This document shows, in pieces, positions 1 to 5,097 of a stretch of DNA of 5,097 nucleotides. The first letter of the stretch is position 1; each line of letters begins with the position of its first letter. The notes under the pieces are model-generated. The model had not been told where the DNA came from. It ran no database searches and saw only the letters and a list, made by a program, of their open reading frames with translations. The position numbers and the translations under genes were made by a program. Source of the stretch: Hyphomicrobiales bacterium (GTDB taxonomy: Bacteria; Pseudomonadota; Alphaproteobacteria; Rhizobiales; Aestuariivirgaceae); NCBI GenBank assembly GCA_027031305.1, contig JALVRJ010000203.1, positions 1 to 5,097 on the forward strand, read 5' to 3'.

Positions 1-336
1 GTTCTACATACTCGCATCGAAGGAGGCGGTGCGCATTCCGCCGGCCACGCGGCGGAAATGGTGCCCTTCGATCCCTTCGTTGGCGAATTCCGGGTGCATT
101 ACGCGGGTTTCTTCGATCCGGGGTTCGGTCACGCCAGTGGAGGCGGCGAGGGGGCGCGGGCGGTGCTGGAGGTGCGCGCCCACGAGGTGCCCTTCACGCT
201 GGAGGACGGCCAGATCGTCGGGCGGCTGCTTTACGAGCCCCTGTGCGAACCACCGGAACAGGTCTACGGGCGGGAGATCGGGGCCCATTACCAGCGGCAG
301 GGGCTGAAGCTGTCGAAGCATTTCCGACTGCCGTGA
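1..336 (+). CDS. dcd: dCTP deaminase (2'-deoxycytidine 5'-triphosphate deaminase), 3' part
   Basis: Only the last 111 codons are present; the reading frame is open from base 1, so the start lies to the left, and it ends in TGA at 334-336. The enzyme deaminates dCTP to dUTP, the cytosolic entry to dTMP synthesis through dUTPase. Visible family features, numbered from base 1: FRVHYAGFFDPGFG (residues 30-43), equivalent to the H-x-x-x-IDPG segment of the dCTP deaminase/dUTPase fold; VLEV with Glu57, which should be the catalytic Glu (E138 in E. coli Dcd); GQIVGRLLYE; and the C-terminal YQRQGLKLSKHF, characteristic of the longer alphaproteobacterial enzymes. An internal ATG at 58 is not the start, because the family sequence continues upstream of it. 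The gene is followed after 48 bases by dnaQ on the same strand. The family call is firm; full length and N-terminal half cannot be judged. Confidence 0.9.
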   Translation, partial: VLHTRIEGGGAHSAGHAAEMVPFDPFVGEFRVHYAGFFDPGFGHASGGGEGARAVLEVRAHEVPFTLEDGQIVGRLLYEPLCEPPEQVYGREIGAHYQRQGLKLSKHFRLP

Positions 337-384
337 ACGGGCGGCACGTGGCGACAGATTGCCTCTTACGTAAATGGAAATATC

Positions 385-1092
385 ATGCGTGAAATCTGCC
401 TGGATACGGAAACCACCGGCCTGAAGCCGGAGGAAGGCCACCGGATCATCGAGATCGGGGCGGTGGAGCTGATCGACAAGGCGCCGACGGGGCGGGAGTT
501 TCACGTTTACGTCAACCCGCAACGCGACGTGCCACAAGAAGCGGTGAACGTGCATGGGCTGACGGCGGAATTCCTGGCCGACAAGCCGCCATTCGCCGAG
601 GTGGCGGGGGATTTCCTGGAATTCATCGGCGACGCCACGCTGGTGATCCACAACGCCGAATTCGACCGCCGCTTCCTGAACCACGAGCTTGGGCTGCTGG
701 ACCTGCCGCAGATTCCGCGCGAGCGCTGCGTGGACACGCTGGCCATCGCGCGGGCGAAATTTCCCGGCGCTCCGGCCTCGCTGGATGCCTTGTGCCGGCG
801 TTTCGGCGTCGACAACTCGCACCGCGACCTGCACGGGGCCCTGCTGGACGCGCGCATCCTGGCGGAAGTCTACCTGGAACTGGCGGGAGGGCGGCAACGC
901 ACGCTGACGCTGTCGGAAGAAGCCGCCGGCGCCTCGGTGGTGGCGGAGAGGGGCACGACGTCCGCACCCTTGCGCCAAGCACCAAGGCCATCGCCCCTGC
1001 CACCTCGCCTCGGCAGGGAAGAGCTGCGCCGCCATGCCGCGTTCATCGACGACATGGCGGACACGCCGTTGTGGCGAAAATGGCTGAAATGA
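385..1092 (+). CDS. dnaQ: DNA polymerase III epsilon subunit (3'-5' proofreading exonuclease)
   Basis: 235 residues, close to the usual length. It is the proofreading exonuclease of the replicative polymerase core, removing misincorporated nucleotides and bridging the alpha subunit and the beta clamp. The DEDDh catalytic set is intact: Exo I DTETTGL with D7 and E9, Exo II HNAEFDRRFL with D94, Exo III HRDLHGALLDAR with H150 and D155. Residues 1-166 form the exonuclease domain. QRTLTL at 171-176 lies where E. coli epsilon has its clamp-binding hexapeptide and could serve the same role (inference). A Pro/Arg-rich linker (about 190-210) leads to a conserved-looking tail, HAAFIDDMADTPLWRKWL, the part expected to contact the alpha subunit. 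ATG 385 is the only reasonable start, because an in-frame stop lies at 334-336; its ribosome site is weak (GGAAA at 376-380, 4 bases before ATG). It lies downstream of dcd and may be co-transcribed with it. It converges with the RHH gene. Confidence 0.95.
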   Translation: MREICLDTETTGLKPEEGHRIIEIGAVELIDKAPTGREFHVYVNPQRDVPQEAVNVHGLTAEFLADKPPFAEVAGDFLEFIGDATLVIHNAEFDRRFLNHELGLLDLPQIPRERCVDTLAIARAKFPGAPASLDALCRRFGVDNSHRDLHGALLDARILAEVYLELAGGRQRTLTLSEEAAGASVVAERGTTSAPLRQAPRPSPLPPRLGREELRRHAAFIDDMADTPLWRKWLK

Positions 1093-1129
1093 TGGAAGTT
1101 TCTCCCGTCTCCTCGGCGCGACAAGGCCC

Positions 1130-1148
1130 GCTCGACGTTCACTCGAGC
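1130..1148. terminator. weak hairpin between convergent dnaQ and RHH gene
   Basis: GCTCGA (1130-1135) and TCGAGC (1143-1148) form a 6-bp stem with a 7-base loop across the RHH stop codon, 38 bases after the dnaQ stop. There is no T run on either strand, so it is not a classical Rho-independent terminator. It is the only stem-loop I see in the short convergent spacer, and a function in stopping transcription is a guess. Confidence 0.18.
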
Positions 1149-1432
1149 CCTTCGGCCCTGCCCTGGTAATATTGCAGGACGAATATGCGACAGGCTGAAG
1201 CGAGCGAACGTCCGCCGCGCTGCTTGTCCACGTCCGTCAAAAGAGAGGAAAGGGATTGTTTCCGATGCCGCGCGATGTCTCGCAAGGCCTGCCAGAACTC
1301 GTCTTCCAGCGATACGCTGGTGGCGTGCCCGGCGATGCGTATGGAACGCTTTATGGGTCTTACCGACCGTTCCGTTGACTTGTTGTTGGTGTTTTCTTCA
1401 TTGCCCCCGGCCCCACGACTCGCTTGGGTCAT
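1139..1432 (-). CDS. ribbon-helix-helix (RHH_4 family) small protein
   Basis: 97 residues. The core IKRSIRIAGHATSVSLEDEF (residues 27-46), then WQALRDIARHR, SLSSLLTDVD and SLASACRIFVLQYY, matches the RHH_4 (ribbon-helix-helix, pfam13467-type) family: one beta strand that could pair in a dimer, followed by two helices, plus the typical C-terminal S-L-A-S-A-x-R-x-F-V-L segment. Such proteins are predicted DNA binders, but I know of no settled function. The first 25 residues (Gln/Asn/Glu/Ser/Arg-rich) look disordered and make it longer than the usual roughly 80 residues. The start is supported by GGGAG seven bases before ATG. The gene begins 20 bases after the fumC stop, so it is very likely co-transcribed with fumC. 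Downstream it faces dnaQ tail to tail. I do not see an antitoxin-type partner, so a toxin-antitoxin role is not supported. Confidence 0.88.
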   Translation of the reverse strand: MTQASRGAGGNEENTNNKSTERSVRPIKRSIRIAGHATSVSLEDEFWQALRDIARHRKQSLSSLLTDVDKQRGGRSLASACRIFVLQYYQGRAEGLE

Positions 1433-1452
1433 TACACACTCCCTGCTGGAGA

Positions 1453-2844
1453 TTAACTGGGACCGATCATCTTCTCCGGCCTGACCAGCCGGTCGAACTC
1501 CTCTTCCGTCACATAGCCCAGGCGCAACGCCTCCTCTTTCAACGTGGTGCCATTCCTGAATGCCGCCTTGGCAATTTCGGCTGCCTTGTCATAGCCGATT
1601 TTCGGCGCCAATGCCGTGACCAGCATCAAGGAACGCTCGACGAATTCCGCGATGCGCTCCCTGTTGGGCTCAATACCTTCGAGACAGCGCAAGGTAAAGC
1701 TCCGGCTGGCGTCCGCCAACAACTGAATCGATTGCAACACGTTGTAGAGAATCACCGGTTTGAAGGCGTTCAACTCGAAGTGGCCCTGAGAGCCGGCGAA
1801 GCTCACCGTGGCGTGATTTCCCATGACCTGGGCGCACACCATGGTGAGGGCCTCGGCCTGGGTGGGGTTGACCTTGCCCGGCATGATGGAAGAGCCTGGC
1901 TCGTTGGCCGGCAGCTTCAGCTCATAGATGCCGCAACGCGGACCGGAGCCGAGAAAACGGATGTCGTTGGCGATCTTGAACAGGCTGGCGGCGATGGTGG
2001 AGAGAACGCCCGAGGTGGCGACCATGGCGTCGTGCGCGGCAATGGCCTCGAACTTGTTGCGGGCGCTGCGGAACGGCAGTTCGGTCAGCTCCGCCACATG
2101 GCGGGCGACCACGATGTCGAACCCCTTCCTTGTGTTCAGCCCGGTGCCGACGGCGGTGCCGCCCTGGGCCAGGGCATATAACTGATCGAGCACCGTCTCG
2201 AGGCGTTTGATCCCGAGTTCGACCTGGCAGCAGTAACCGGAAAATTCCTGGCCGAGGGTGAGCGGCACTGCGTCCATGGTGTGGGTGCGGCCGATCTTGA
2301 TGATATCGGCCCAGGCATGTTGCTGGCGGTTGAGGACGGCGTGCATGTTCTCCAGCGCCGGGATCAGCCGATGGCGGATTTCCTCGACGGCGGCGATGTG
2401 CATGGCGGAAGGAATGGTGTCATTGGACGACTGCGAACGGTTGACGTGATCGTTCGGGTGAACGGGGTCGCGCGAGCCTATCCTGCCGCCGAGGATTTCG
2501 ATGGCGCGGTTTGCAATGACCTCGTTGGCGTTCATGTTGGTCTGGGTGCCGGAGCCGGTTTGCCAGACCACCAGTGGGAAATGATCGTCGAGCGCGCCCT
2601 CCATGACCTCGGTGGCGGCCTGAACGATGGCGTTGCCGATTTCCGGCTCGAGGTTGCCCAGCTCCATGTTCGCCTTGGCGGCGGCGCACTTGATGATGCC
2701 GAGGGCGCGAATCATGGCGCGGGGCATCTTCTCGGTGCCGATGTTGAAATTCTGCAAGGCGCGTTGCGTCTGCGCGCCCCAGTATTTGTCGGCCGGGATC
2801 TGGATTTCACCGAAACTATCACTCTCGAAACGGTATTCGGACAT
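1453..2844 (-). CDS. fumC: fumarate hydratase class II (fumarase C)
   Basis: 463 residues, full length for a class II (iron-independent, homotetrameric, cytosolic) fumarase, catalysing fumarate + water to L-malate in the TCA cycle. Residue positions agree with E. coli FumC: substrate-site TGSGTQTN (96-103, with S98 and T100), the second-site loop HPND at 129-132, GRTHTMDA with the catalytic-base His at 188, and the superfamily signature [11 protein letters not shown] at 317-327 containing the flexible-loop serines 318-319. All key residues are present. The start is well defined: GGAG at 2854-2857 lies nine bases before ATG, and [19 protein letters not shown] is the typical N-terminus. The C-terminal 60 residues form the small family-specific domain. 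The RHH gene follows closely. A candidate promoter lies about 210 bases upstream. Related superfamily enzymes (aspartase, argininosuccinate lyase) are excluded by the THT and HPND context. Confidence 0.98.
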   Translation of the reverse strand: MSEYRFESDSFGEIQIPADKYWGAQTQRALQNFNIGTEKMPRAMIRALGIIKCAAAKANMELGNLEPEIGNAIVQAATEVMEGALDDHFPLVVWQTGSGTQTNMNANEVIANRAIEILGGRIGSRDPVHPNDHVNRSQSSNDTIPSAMHIAAVEEIRHRLIPALENMHAVLNRQQHAWADIIKIGRTHTMDAVPLTLGQEFSGYCCQVELGIKRLETVLDQLYALAQGGTAVGTGLNTRKGFDIVVARHVAELTELPFRSARNKFEAIAAHDAMVATSGVLSTIAASLFKIANDIRFLGSGPRCGIYELKLPANEPGSSIMPGKVNPTQAEALTMVCAQVMGNHATVSFAGSQGHFELNAFKPVILYNVLQSIQLLADASRSFTLRCLEGIEPNRERIAEFVERSLMLVTALAPKIGYDKAAEIAKAAFRNGTTLKEEALRLGYVTEEEFDRLVRPEKMIGPS

Positions 2845-3035
2845 TTTTCAAATCTCCGCAAAAATCAATGGATTGCTTTATCTTCAGGAAGAGCTTCAGA
2901 GAGCACGGCAACAGATGGGACCGCACAATGGCTCGCTGGAGGCGAAAAGCGGGAAAGAAGTGAGCCTTTTCGTTTCTTGCCCATCGGTGCCACCGTTGCT
3001 TCCACCACCAGCTCAGGCCGAGTTTCGATGGCTCT

Positions 3036-3047
3036 CCCCCCCCCCCC
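3036..3047. repeat. homopolymer tract of 12 C
   Basis: Twelve uninterrupted C on the plus strand, flanked by CT and GGTGACG. It lies 12 bases downstream of the candidate fumC -10 element, so the message would carry a G12 run near its 5' end. Such tracts slip during replication and during sequencing, so the exact length is uncertain. Confidence 0.9.
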
Positions 3048-3059
3048 GGTGACGAAACC

Positions 3060-3088
3060 TTTTTATCAGTTTCCCTTAATCGTAGCAA
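3060..3088 (-). promoter_or_regulatory. candidate sigma-70-type promoter for fumC
   Basis: On the minus strand, TTGCTA (3088-3083) and TAAAAA (3065-3060) are separated by exactly 17 bases, and the -10 is preceded by TGA, giving an extended -10 (TGn). Predicted transcription start is near 3053, leaving a leader of about 208 bases before fumC. The AT-rich sequence just upstream could act as an UP-like element. Each hexamer matches the consensus at only four positions, so this is a prediction from spacing and context. Confidence 0.4.
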
Positions 3089-3106
3089 CATTATTCAAGA
3101 GGTATC

Positions 3107-3145
3107 TTTTTACATAAAATATTGTCTTATCTCTATTTTTACATA
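3107..3145. repeat. pair of 10-base direct repeats TTTTTACATA
   Basis: TTTTTACATA occurs at 3107-3116 and again at 3136-3145, 29 bases start to start (on the minus strand TATGTAAAAA twice). The nearer copy ends about 20 bases upstream of the candidate fumC -35. Spacing of nearly three helical turns would suit two bound proteins on one DNA face, or they may simply be chance in an AT-rich patch. Confidence 0.5.
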
Positions 3146-3174
3146 TTTTCCCACCTCCCGCCGAAAGGACCTGG

Positions 3175-3194
3175 CGGCACGTCGTCCCGTGCCG
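3175..3194 (-). terminator. GC-rich hairpin just after the mepA stop
   Basis: CGGCACG (3175-3181) pairs perfectly with CGTGCCG (3188-3194): a 7-bp stem with the 6-base loop TCGTCC, starting 17 bases beyond the mepA stop codon. The minus-strand sequence after it has only a short TCCTTT and no proper T tract. Position favours a transcription end or a 3'-end-protecting stem for the sspB-mepA message, but a classical intrinsic terminator is not shown. Confidence 0.35.
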
Positions 3195-3211
3195 AGAGCC
3201 GTGGCGCCGTG

Positions 3212-4321
3212 TCACTCCGCCAACAAGACGCGGCGGCAGGCCTTGGGCAGGTCAGCCAGGGTGATCTGCCGCCTTGGCCGGGGCTTGCGCGGACGTGGCC
3301 GCGGGATCGGAATGCCATGATAGAAGCGCCGGGGCTTGCGCGCCTTCCCGCCTCCCCAGGGCTTGTCGGAATACCAGTAGGCGAGATTGCGGCCACAGCC
3401 GGTACCATCGGGTTCGCGCGGATCGCCCTGGTCCTTGCACAGCTTTGCCCCCTTCGGACAGCGCAGGCGAACATGGAAGTGATAGTTGTGCCCGTAATAG
3501 GGCCGGATCCGGGCCAGCCAGCGGCGGTCTTTCTCGCCAGAGCGGCGTGACCAGTCGCAGAGGAATTTCTTGATGGGCGGGTGCACGAAAATGCGCTGGA
3601 CCTCGGGATATTTCGCGGCCATGCGCAGCAGCCTGGCGTGGCGCACGGTGAAACGCCGCGGGTTGATCCGTTTCCTGTCCAGCGTCATGAGCACGGCGGA
3701 CATGGTGTTGCGCTCGCGCATGGACAGCGTGCGGGCCGGCATTTCCATCAGCCAGATGTCGGCGTCCAGGCCGATCTGGTGTGAGGCGTGTCCGGTGAGC
3801 ATGGGGCCGCCGCGCGGTTGGGAGAGATCGCCGATCATGAGGCCATTCCAGCCGATCTCGCGCTTCGCGCGCTGCGCGAAGTCCTTCAGAAAACGGATGA
3901 GCACCGGCTGACCCCAGTAGCGGTTGCGCTTCGGCCGCATGACCTGCCAGGCATCGCCGGTGAGCGCGATGGAGACGTTGCCGGCCGCGCAGCCACGGGA
4001 ATAAAATCCGATGGGCTGCGGCGGCAGGTTGGCTGGTGTCTTGCGCTGGGCGAACAGCCTTTTCGCCGGCATTCCGGCAAGGGCGCGGGAAAACACCGCG
4101 GCCCTGGCCTCGTCGGCGCGCGCACCGGCGGCTTCAGCGGGCGGCGGGACCGCCAGCGACAGGAACAGGAGCACGGCAAACGCCAGCGCGCCCGCCAGAA
4201 ATGACTGGCGCGGGGACCGTCGCGGCACCTCGCGGGCAGAGGCCGCTGCTTCCCTCGCTCCCGGAGCGGCAGGGAAGCCCACGGGAGAAAAGCGGCGCTC
4301 AGGTCTTCTTGCGAAAGGCAT
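3212..4321 (-). CDS. mepA: penicillin-insensitive murein endopeptidase (LAS metallopeptidase)
   Basis: 369 residues from ATG 4321. It is expected to cleave D-Ala-meso-DAP (and DAP-DAP) cross-links of peptidoglycan in the periplasm. The LAS-family metal site is intact: GHASHQIGLDADIW with H181 and D188 (E. coli MepA H113/D120) and GHNYHFHVRL with H278, H281 and H283 (E. coli H206/H209/H211). A hydrophobic stretch FLAGALAFAVLLFLSLAV (residues 41-58) followed by PAEA-AG is a signal peptide with likely cleavage near residue 64. The C-terminus is rich in Pro and Arg before a conserved-looking LADLPKACRRVL end. The frame stays open to ATG 4417, but that would add an Arg/Lys-rich stretch inside sspB. 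ATG 4321 has AAGGAAAAGG 12 bases upstream and overlaps the sspB end by 23 bases, suggesting translational coupling. A later GTG (4228) would give a more normal short signal-peptide n-region. Function is firm; the start is not. Confidence 0.92.
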   Translation of the reverse strand: MPFARRPERRFSPVGFPAAPGAREAAASAREVPRRSPRQSFLAGALAFAVLLFLSLAVPPPAEAAGARADEARAAVFSRALAGMPAKRLFAQRKTPANLPPQPIGFYSRGCAAGNVSIALTGDAWQVMRPKRNRYWGQPVLIRFLKDFAQRAKREIGWNGLMIGDLSQPRGGPMLTGHASHQIGLDADIWLMEMPARTLSMRERNTMSAVLMTLDRKRINPRRFTVRHARLLRMAAKYPEVQRIFVHPPIKKFLCDWSRRSGEKDRRWLARIRPYYGHNYHFHVRLRCPKGAKLCKDQGDPREPDGTGCGRNLAYWYSDKPWGGGKARKPRRFYHGIPIPRPRPRKPRPRRQITLADLPKACRRVLLAE

Positions 4322-4913
4322 CGAGCGAGACAACCTTTTCCTTCGTTTCGTCCCTGGCCGCCGGCGCCTTTTCCGTTTCGCCGGCATCGGACGTGGCTTG
4401 TGCCTCGTCCACCGCATCCCCGCCCGGCGGCTCCACCGCCGTCGCCGATGGCGCGGGCTGACGCCCGGAAAGGGCGAGCATTTCGTCTTCCTCCGGCGTC
4501 ATCTTGCGGAATTGCAGGGCGAACTGCACGTGCTGGTCGTAAAAGCCGGTGATGGCATCGAAGGGGATGCTGAGCTTTTCGGGCACGCCACCGAAGGACA
4601 GCCCCACCTCGAACCGGTCCGGCAGCACTTTCAGATCCCAGAACTGGTGTTGCAGGACGATGGTCATCTCCTCGGGATATTTCTCGCGCAGACGGTCGGA
4701 AATGCGCACGCCCTCGTGGCGGGTGTCAAAGGCGATGTAGAAATGATGCTTGCCGGGCAGACCAGTGCGGGCGACGCGCGCCAACGCATATTGCACCACC
4801 TGCCTGAGGGCGTGTTCCACCAACAGGTCGTAACGCATCAGGTCCTCGACGGGCTGACCACCGTCAAACCCGTCGCTGCCGGAACCGTTGCCGTTGCCGG
4901 CGCTTCCGATCAT
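4299..4913 (-). CDS. sspB: SspB-family ClpXP protease adaptor, alphaproteobacterial type
   Basis: 204 residues. SspB tethers ssrA-tagged and other substrates to the ClpXP protease in the cytosol. Residues 26-135 are the SspB fold (MRYDLLVEHALRQVV, FYIAFDTRHEGVRISDRL, EMTIVLQHQFWDLKV, FEVGLSFGGVPEKLSIPF, ITGFYDQHVQFALQF), very typical of alphaproteobacterial SspB. A roughly 55-residue acidic, Ala/Pro/Glu-rich, presumably flexible linker follows. The end, VVSLDAFRKK, is the conserved tail expected to be the ClpX-binding module. ATG 4913 has a good GGGAG (4925-4921) seven bases upstream. This gives a Gly/Asn/Ser-rich N-terminal extension of about 20 residues not usual in the family. An alternative ATG at 4838 (MRYDLL), preceded by GAGG, would give the compact form. 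The gene heads a unit with mepA, which starts inside its last codons. Confidence 0.94.
   Translation of the reverse strand: MIGSAGNGNGSGSDGFDGGQPVEDLMRYDLLVEHALRQVVQYALARVARTGLPGKHHFYIAFDTRHEGVRISDRLREKYPEEMTIVLQHQFWDLKVLPDRFEVGLSFGGVPEKLSIPFDAITGFYDQHVQFALQFRKMTPEEDEMLALSGRQPAPSATAVEPPGGDAVDEAQATSDAGETEKAPAARDETKEKVVSLDAFRKKT
4334..4343 (-). promoter_or_regulatory. candidate ribosome binding site deciding the mepA start
   Basis: AAGGAAAAGG on the minus strand, inside sspB codons, ends 12 bases before ATG 4321. Spacing is long but it is the best purine-rich site near any in-frame start of mepA, and supports 4321 over ATG 4417 or the GTG codons at 4279 and 4228. Confidence 0.4.
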
Positions 4914-4920
4914 GGCTCGT

Positions 4921-4925
4921 CTCCC
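4921..4925 (-). promoter_or_regulatory. ribosome binding site of sspB
   Basis: GGGAG on the minus strand, seven bases before ATG 4913. It favours the longer SspB with the glycine-rich N-terminus over the internal ATG at 4838. Confidence 0.6.
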
Positions 4926-4937
4926 GTTTCATCATAA

Positions 4938-4953
4938 TTGGTCCGGGCACCAA
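4938..4953. promoter_or_regulatory. inverted repeat TTGGT-N6-ACCAA upstream of sspB
   Basis: TTGGT (4938-4942) and ACCAA (4949-4953) form a 5-bp dyad with six central bases, ending 24 bases upstream of the sspB start codon. The position fits an operator over the promoter or leader. No known regulator motif is recognised and the half-sites are short. Confidence 0.25.
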
Positions 4954-5074
4954 CATGAAAGGCGGGCCCATTAGATGACTCGACGCGAATTTATTGGATG
5001 CCCGGTTGCGCGTCCAGCACGAACCGCACGCGGCACGTGGCAACCTCTATGCACCAATAATCGCAATGGATAAA

Positions 5075-5097
5075 ATTAGAATTTCCTAATATTAGGA
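5075..5097. promoter_or_regulatory. AT-rich inverted repeats including a 14-base perfect palindrome
   Basis: TCCTAATATTAGGA (5084-5097) is a perfect palindrome reaching the window edge, and its left part also pairs with an upstream ATTAG (5075-5079), giving ATTAG-N6-CTAAT-ATTAG. It stands in an AT-rich stretch within otherwise GC-rich DNA, about 170 bases upstream of sspB. It could be an operator for sspB or for a gene beyond the window; the regulator is unknown. Confidence 0.35.

Larger units (their letters stand above)
2845..3211. other. intergenic region between mepA and fumC
   Basis: 367 bases with no convincing gene. Reading on the minus strand it holds, in order: a hairpin after mepA (3175-3194), a very AT-rich patch (about 3091-3150), two TATGTAAAAA direct repeats, a candidate promoter (3060-3088), a C12 tract (3036-3047) and a long presumed fumC leader (about 3050-2845). 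No riboswitch that I know is recognisable in the leader. A 39-codon open frame (2984-2865, minus) is present but unsupported. Confidence 0.7.

Noticed and set aside
4..1035. Long 343-codon open frame on the minus strand opposite dcd and dnaQ
   Set aside because: It is antisense to two genes with complete family motifs; long antisense frames are normal in GC-rich coding DNA, and its protein is Arg/Gln/Pro-rich without recognisable domains.
1139..1432. RHH gene as the antitoxin of a toxin-antitoxin pair
   Set aside because: Its neighbours are fumC and convergent dnaQ, with no small toxin-like gene adjacent; the family is a chromosomal housekeeping one.
2819..3091. Minus-strand 90-codon frame across the fumC upstream region
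   Set aside because: It translates the G12 run, overlaps the fumC start in another frame and shows no domain or credible ribosome site.
1375..3117. Plus-strand open frames of 268 and 278 codons opposite fumC
   Set aside because: They mirror the fumC codons on the other strand and have no family signature; fumC is unambiguous.
3863..3881. Perfect 8-bp inverted repeat CTTCGCGC-GCT-GCGCGAAG
   Set aside because: It lies inside conserved mepA codons, and short GC hairpins are expected from this composition; no terminator features.
4011..4937. Plus-strand 308-codon frame opposite mepA and sspB
   Set aside because: It is a shadow of two well-supported minus-strand genes, with composition typical of antisense translation.
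4931..4960. TATGAT on the minus strand (4936-4931) as the sspB -10 element
   Set aside because: No acceptable -35 at 16-18 bases, and the implied transcription start would fall within the ribosome site.

Overview
The window is a GC-rich chromosomal segment carrying housekeeping genes of a kind and order that point to an alphaproteobacterium. The indicators are an SspB of the alphaproteobacterial type, the end of an alphaproteobacterial-type dCTP deaminase finishing in QGLKLSKHF, and a small RHH_4-family ribbon-helix-helix protein directly downstream of fumC. I see no rRNA, tRNA, CRISPR array, insertion sequence or phage gene. The genus cannot be fixed from this sequence alone.

Left part, plus strand (1-1092): the 3' end of a dCTP deaminase gene (dcd, cut by the window edge), a 48-base spacer, then a complete dnaQ encoding the proofreading epsilon subunit of DNA polymerase III. 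Both products act on DNA replication, one on the dNTP pool and one on fidelity.

Right part, minus strand (4913 down to 1139): sspB (ClpXP adaptor), overlapped by mepA (penicillin-insensitive murein endopeptidase, exported), then a gap of about 370 bases, then fumC (class II fumarase), and 20 bases further the RHH_4 gene. The layout suggests two transcription units: sspB-mepA, and fumC-RHH with its own promoter in the gap. The minus-strand block converges on dnaQ, with 46 bases between the two stop codons.

Most of the non-coding interest is in the gap upstream of fumC (2845-3211). It holds a candidate extended -10 promoter reading towards fumC, an uninterrupted run of 12 C (12 G on the transcribed sense strand) just inside the predicted 5' UTR, a pair of 10-base direct repeats upstream of the promoter, and an exceptionally AT-rich patch. 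The region upstream of sspB (4914-5097) carries two inverted repeats, one a perfect 14-base palindrome at the window edge. No novel multi-gene system is evident. The items worth checking are these regulatory structures, the sspB and mepA starts, and the gene order around fumC.
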